Shown here: positions 63,860 through 64,000 of the stretch, in pieces
How positions within the stretch are numbered: position 1 is the first letter of the stretch
Layout: each line of letters opens with the position of its first letter
From: JAFCUW01 sp049897565
GTDB taxonomy: Bacteria; Pseudomonadota; Gammaproteobacteria; Burkholderiales; Burkholderiaceae_D
Length of the DNA stretch: 64,000 nt
Assembly: GCF_049897565.1 (NCBI RefSeq)
Contig: NZ_JAFCWM010000017.1
Coordinates: 1-64,000 of the forward strand
Reading direction: 5' to 3'
Program-made: the position numbers and the translations under genes
The notes under the pieces: model-generated
Seen by the model: only the letters and a program-made list of their open reading frames with translations
The model's database searches: none
Told to the model about the DNA's origin: nothing

Positions 63860-64000
63860 CTACTGTGGATTCACCGCGATAGTGACTTCGACATTGCCGC
63901 GCGTCGCGTTCGAGTAGGGGCAAACCTCGTGCGCCTTGGCAACGACCGCTTCGGCCGCAGCTTGGTCTATGCCAGGAGTGGACACCGTCAACGTCACTGC
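63860..64000 (-). CDS. Organic hydroperoxide resistance (Ohr/OsmC) protein, C-terminal part
   Basis: The 46 codons before the TAG at 63860-63862 read AVTLTVSTPGIDQ, then AHEVCPYSNATRGNVEV, the typical C-terminal end of Ohr-type peroxidases with the resolving cysteine in VCPYSNATRG. The enzyme reduces organic peroxides. The rest of the gene is right of the window. Confidence 0.85.
   Translation of the reverse strand, partial: AVTLTVSTPGIDQAAAEAVVAKAHEVCPYSNATRGNVEVTIAVNPQ

Overview
This 64 kb window looks like part of a beta-proteobacterial chromosome, most likely from the Oxalobacteraceae (Massilia, Duganella or Janthinobacterium group). That placement is inferred from gene content and GC-rich codon use in the right half (yqhA-fumA-murI, acs, a Bug/TctC receptor, a self-sufficient P450, VgrG). 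No 16S or other decisive marker is present.

Left part, 1 to about 28.7 kb: an accessory island. A tyrosine recombinase (26.9-28.6 kb) abuts the 3' end of tRNA-His, the usual layout for an integrative element; the far end is not in view and may lie left of base 1, where a transposase tail remains. The cargo is defence-like. It holds an Eco29kI-type restriction-modification cassette with a Vsr repair nuclease, and a two-gene operon of a 1049-residue protein of unknown family and a 1287-residue SF2-type helicase. Divergent from that operon is a GHKL ATPase fused to a PD-(D/E)XK-like nuclease. Further on are an OLD/TOPRIM nuclease and an AT-rich possible nuclease. Between them lie small DNA-binding proteins (cold shock, IHF-alpha-like, H-NS-like), a duplicated pair of small genes, and an operon of lipoprotein, trypsin-like protease and lipoprotein hydrolase.

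Middle part, 28.7-45 kb: core and semi-core genes. These are tRNA-His, the yqhA-fumA-murI operon, acs, tRNA-Ser with a clear promoter and terminator, a repeat-rich spacer, a TctC receptor, a CYP116B-type P450-reductase fusion, and an orphan type VI module (VgrG, putative membrane-active effector, putative immunity protein).

Right part, 45-64 kb: two alpha/beta hydrolases, an asparaginase, and then a cluster whose order matches the Pseudomonas fap functional-amyloid operon (subunits, C39-like peptidase, small secreted protein, coiled-coil barrel). It sits behind a near-perfect sigma-54 promoter and next to a sigma-54 activator gene. Nearly every gene of this cluster carries a frameshift, and flanking genes carry in-frame stops, so the stretch from about 46 to 54.4 kb appears to be decaying (or contains local sequence errors). 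After it come a pirin, a galactose cluster (possible galT remnant, broken M24-like gene, galK, GH2 enzyme), a glycosyltransferase fused to a UDP-galactopyranose-mutase-like enzyme, two lipoproteins that share a leader element, a VanZ-like protein and the 3' end of an Ohr/OsmC gene.
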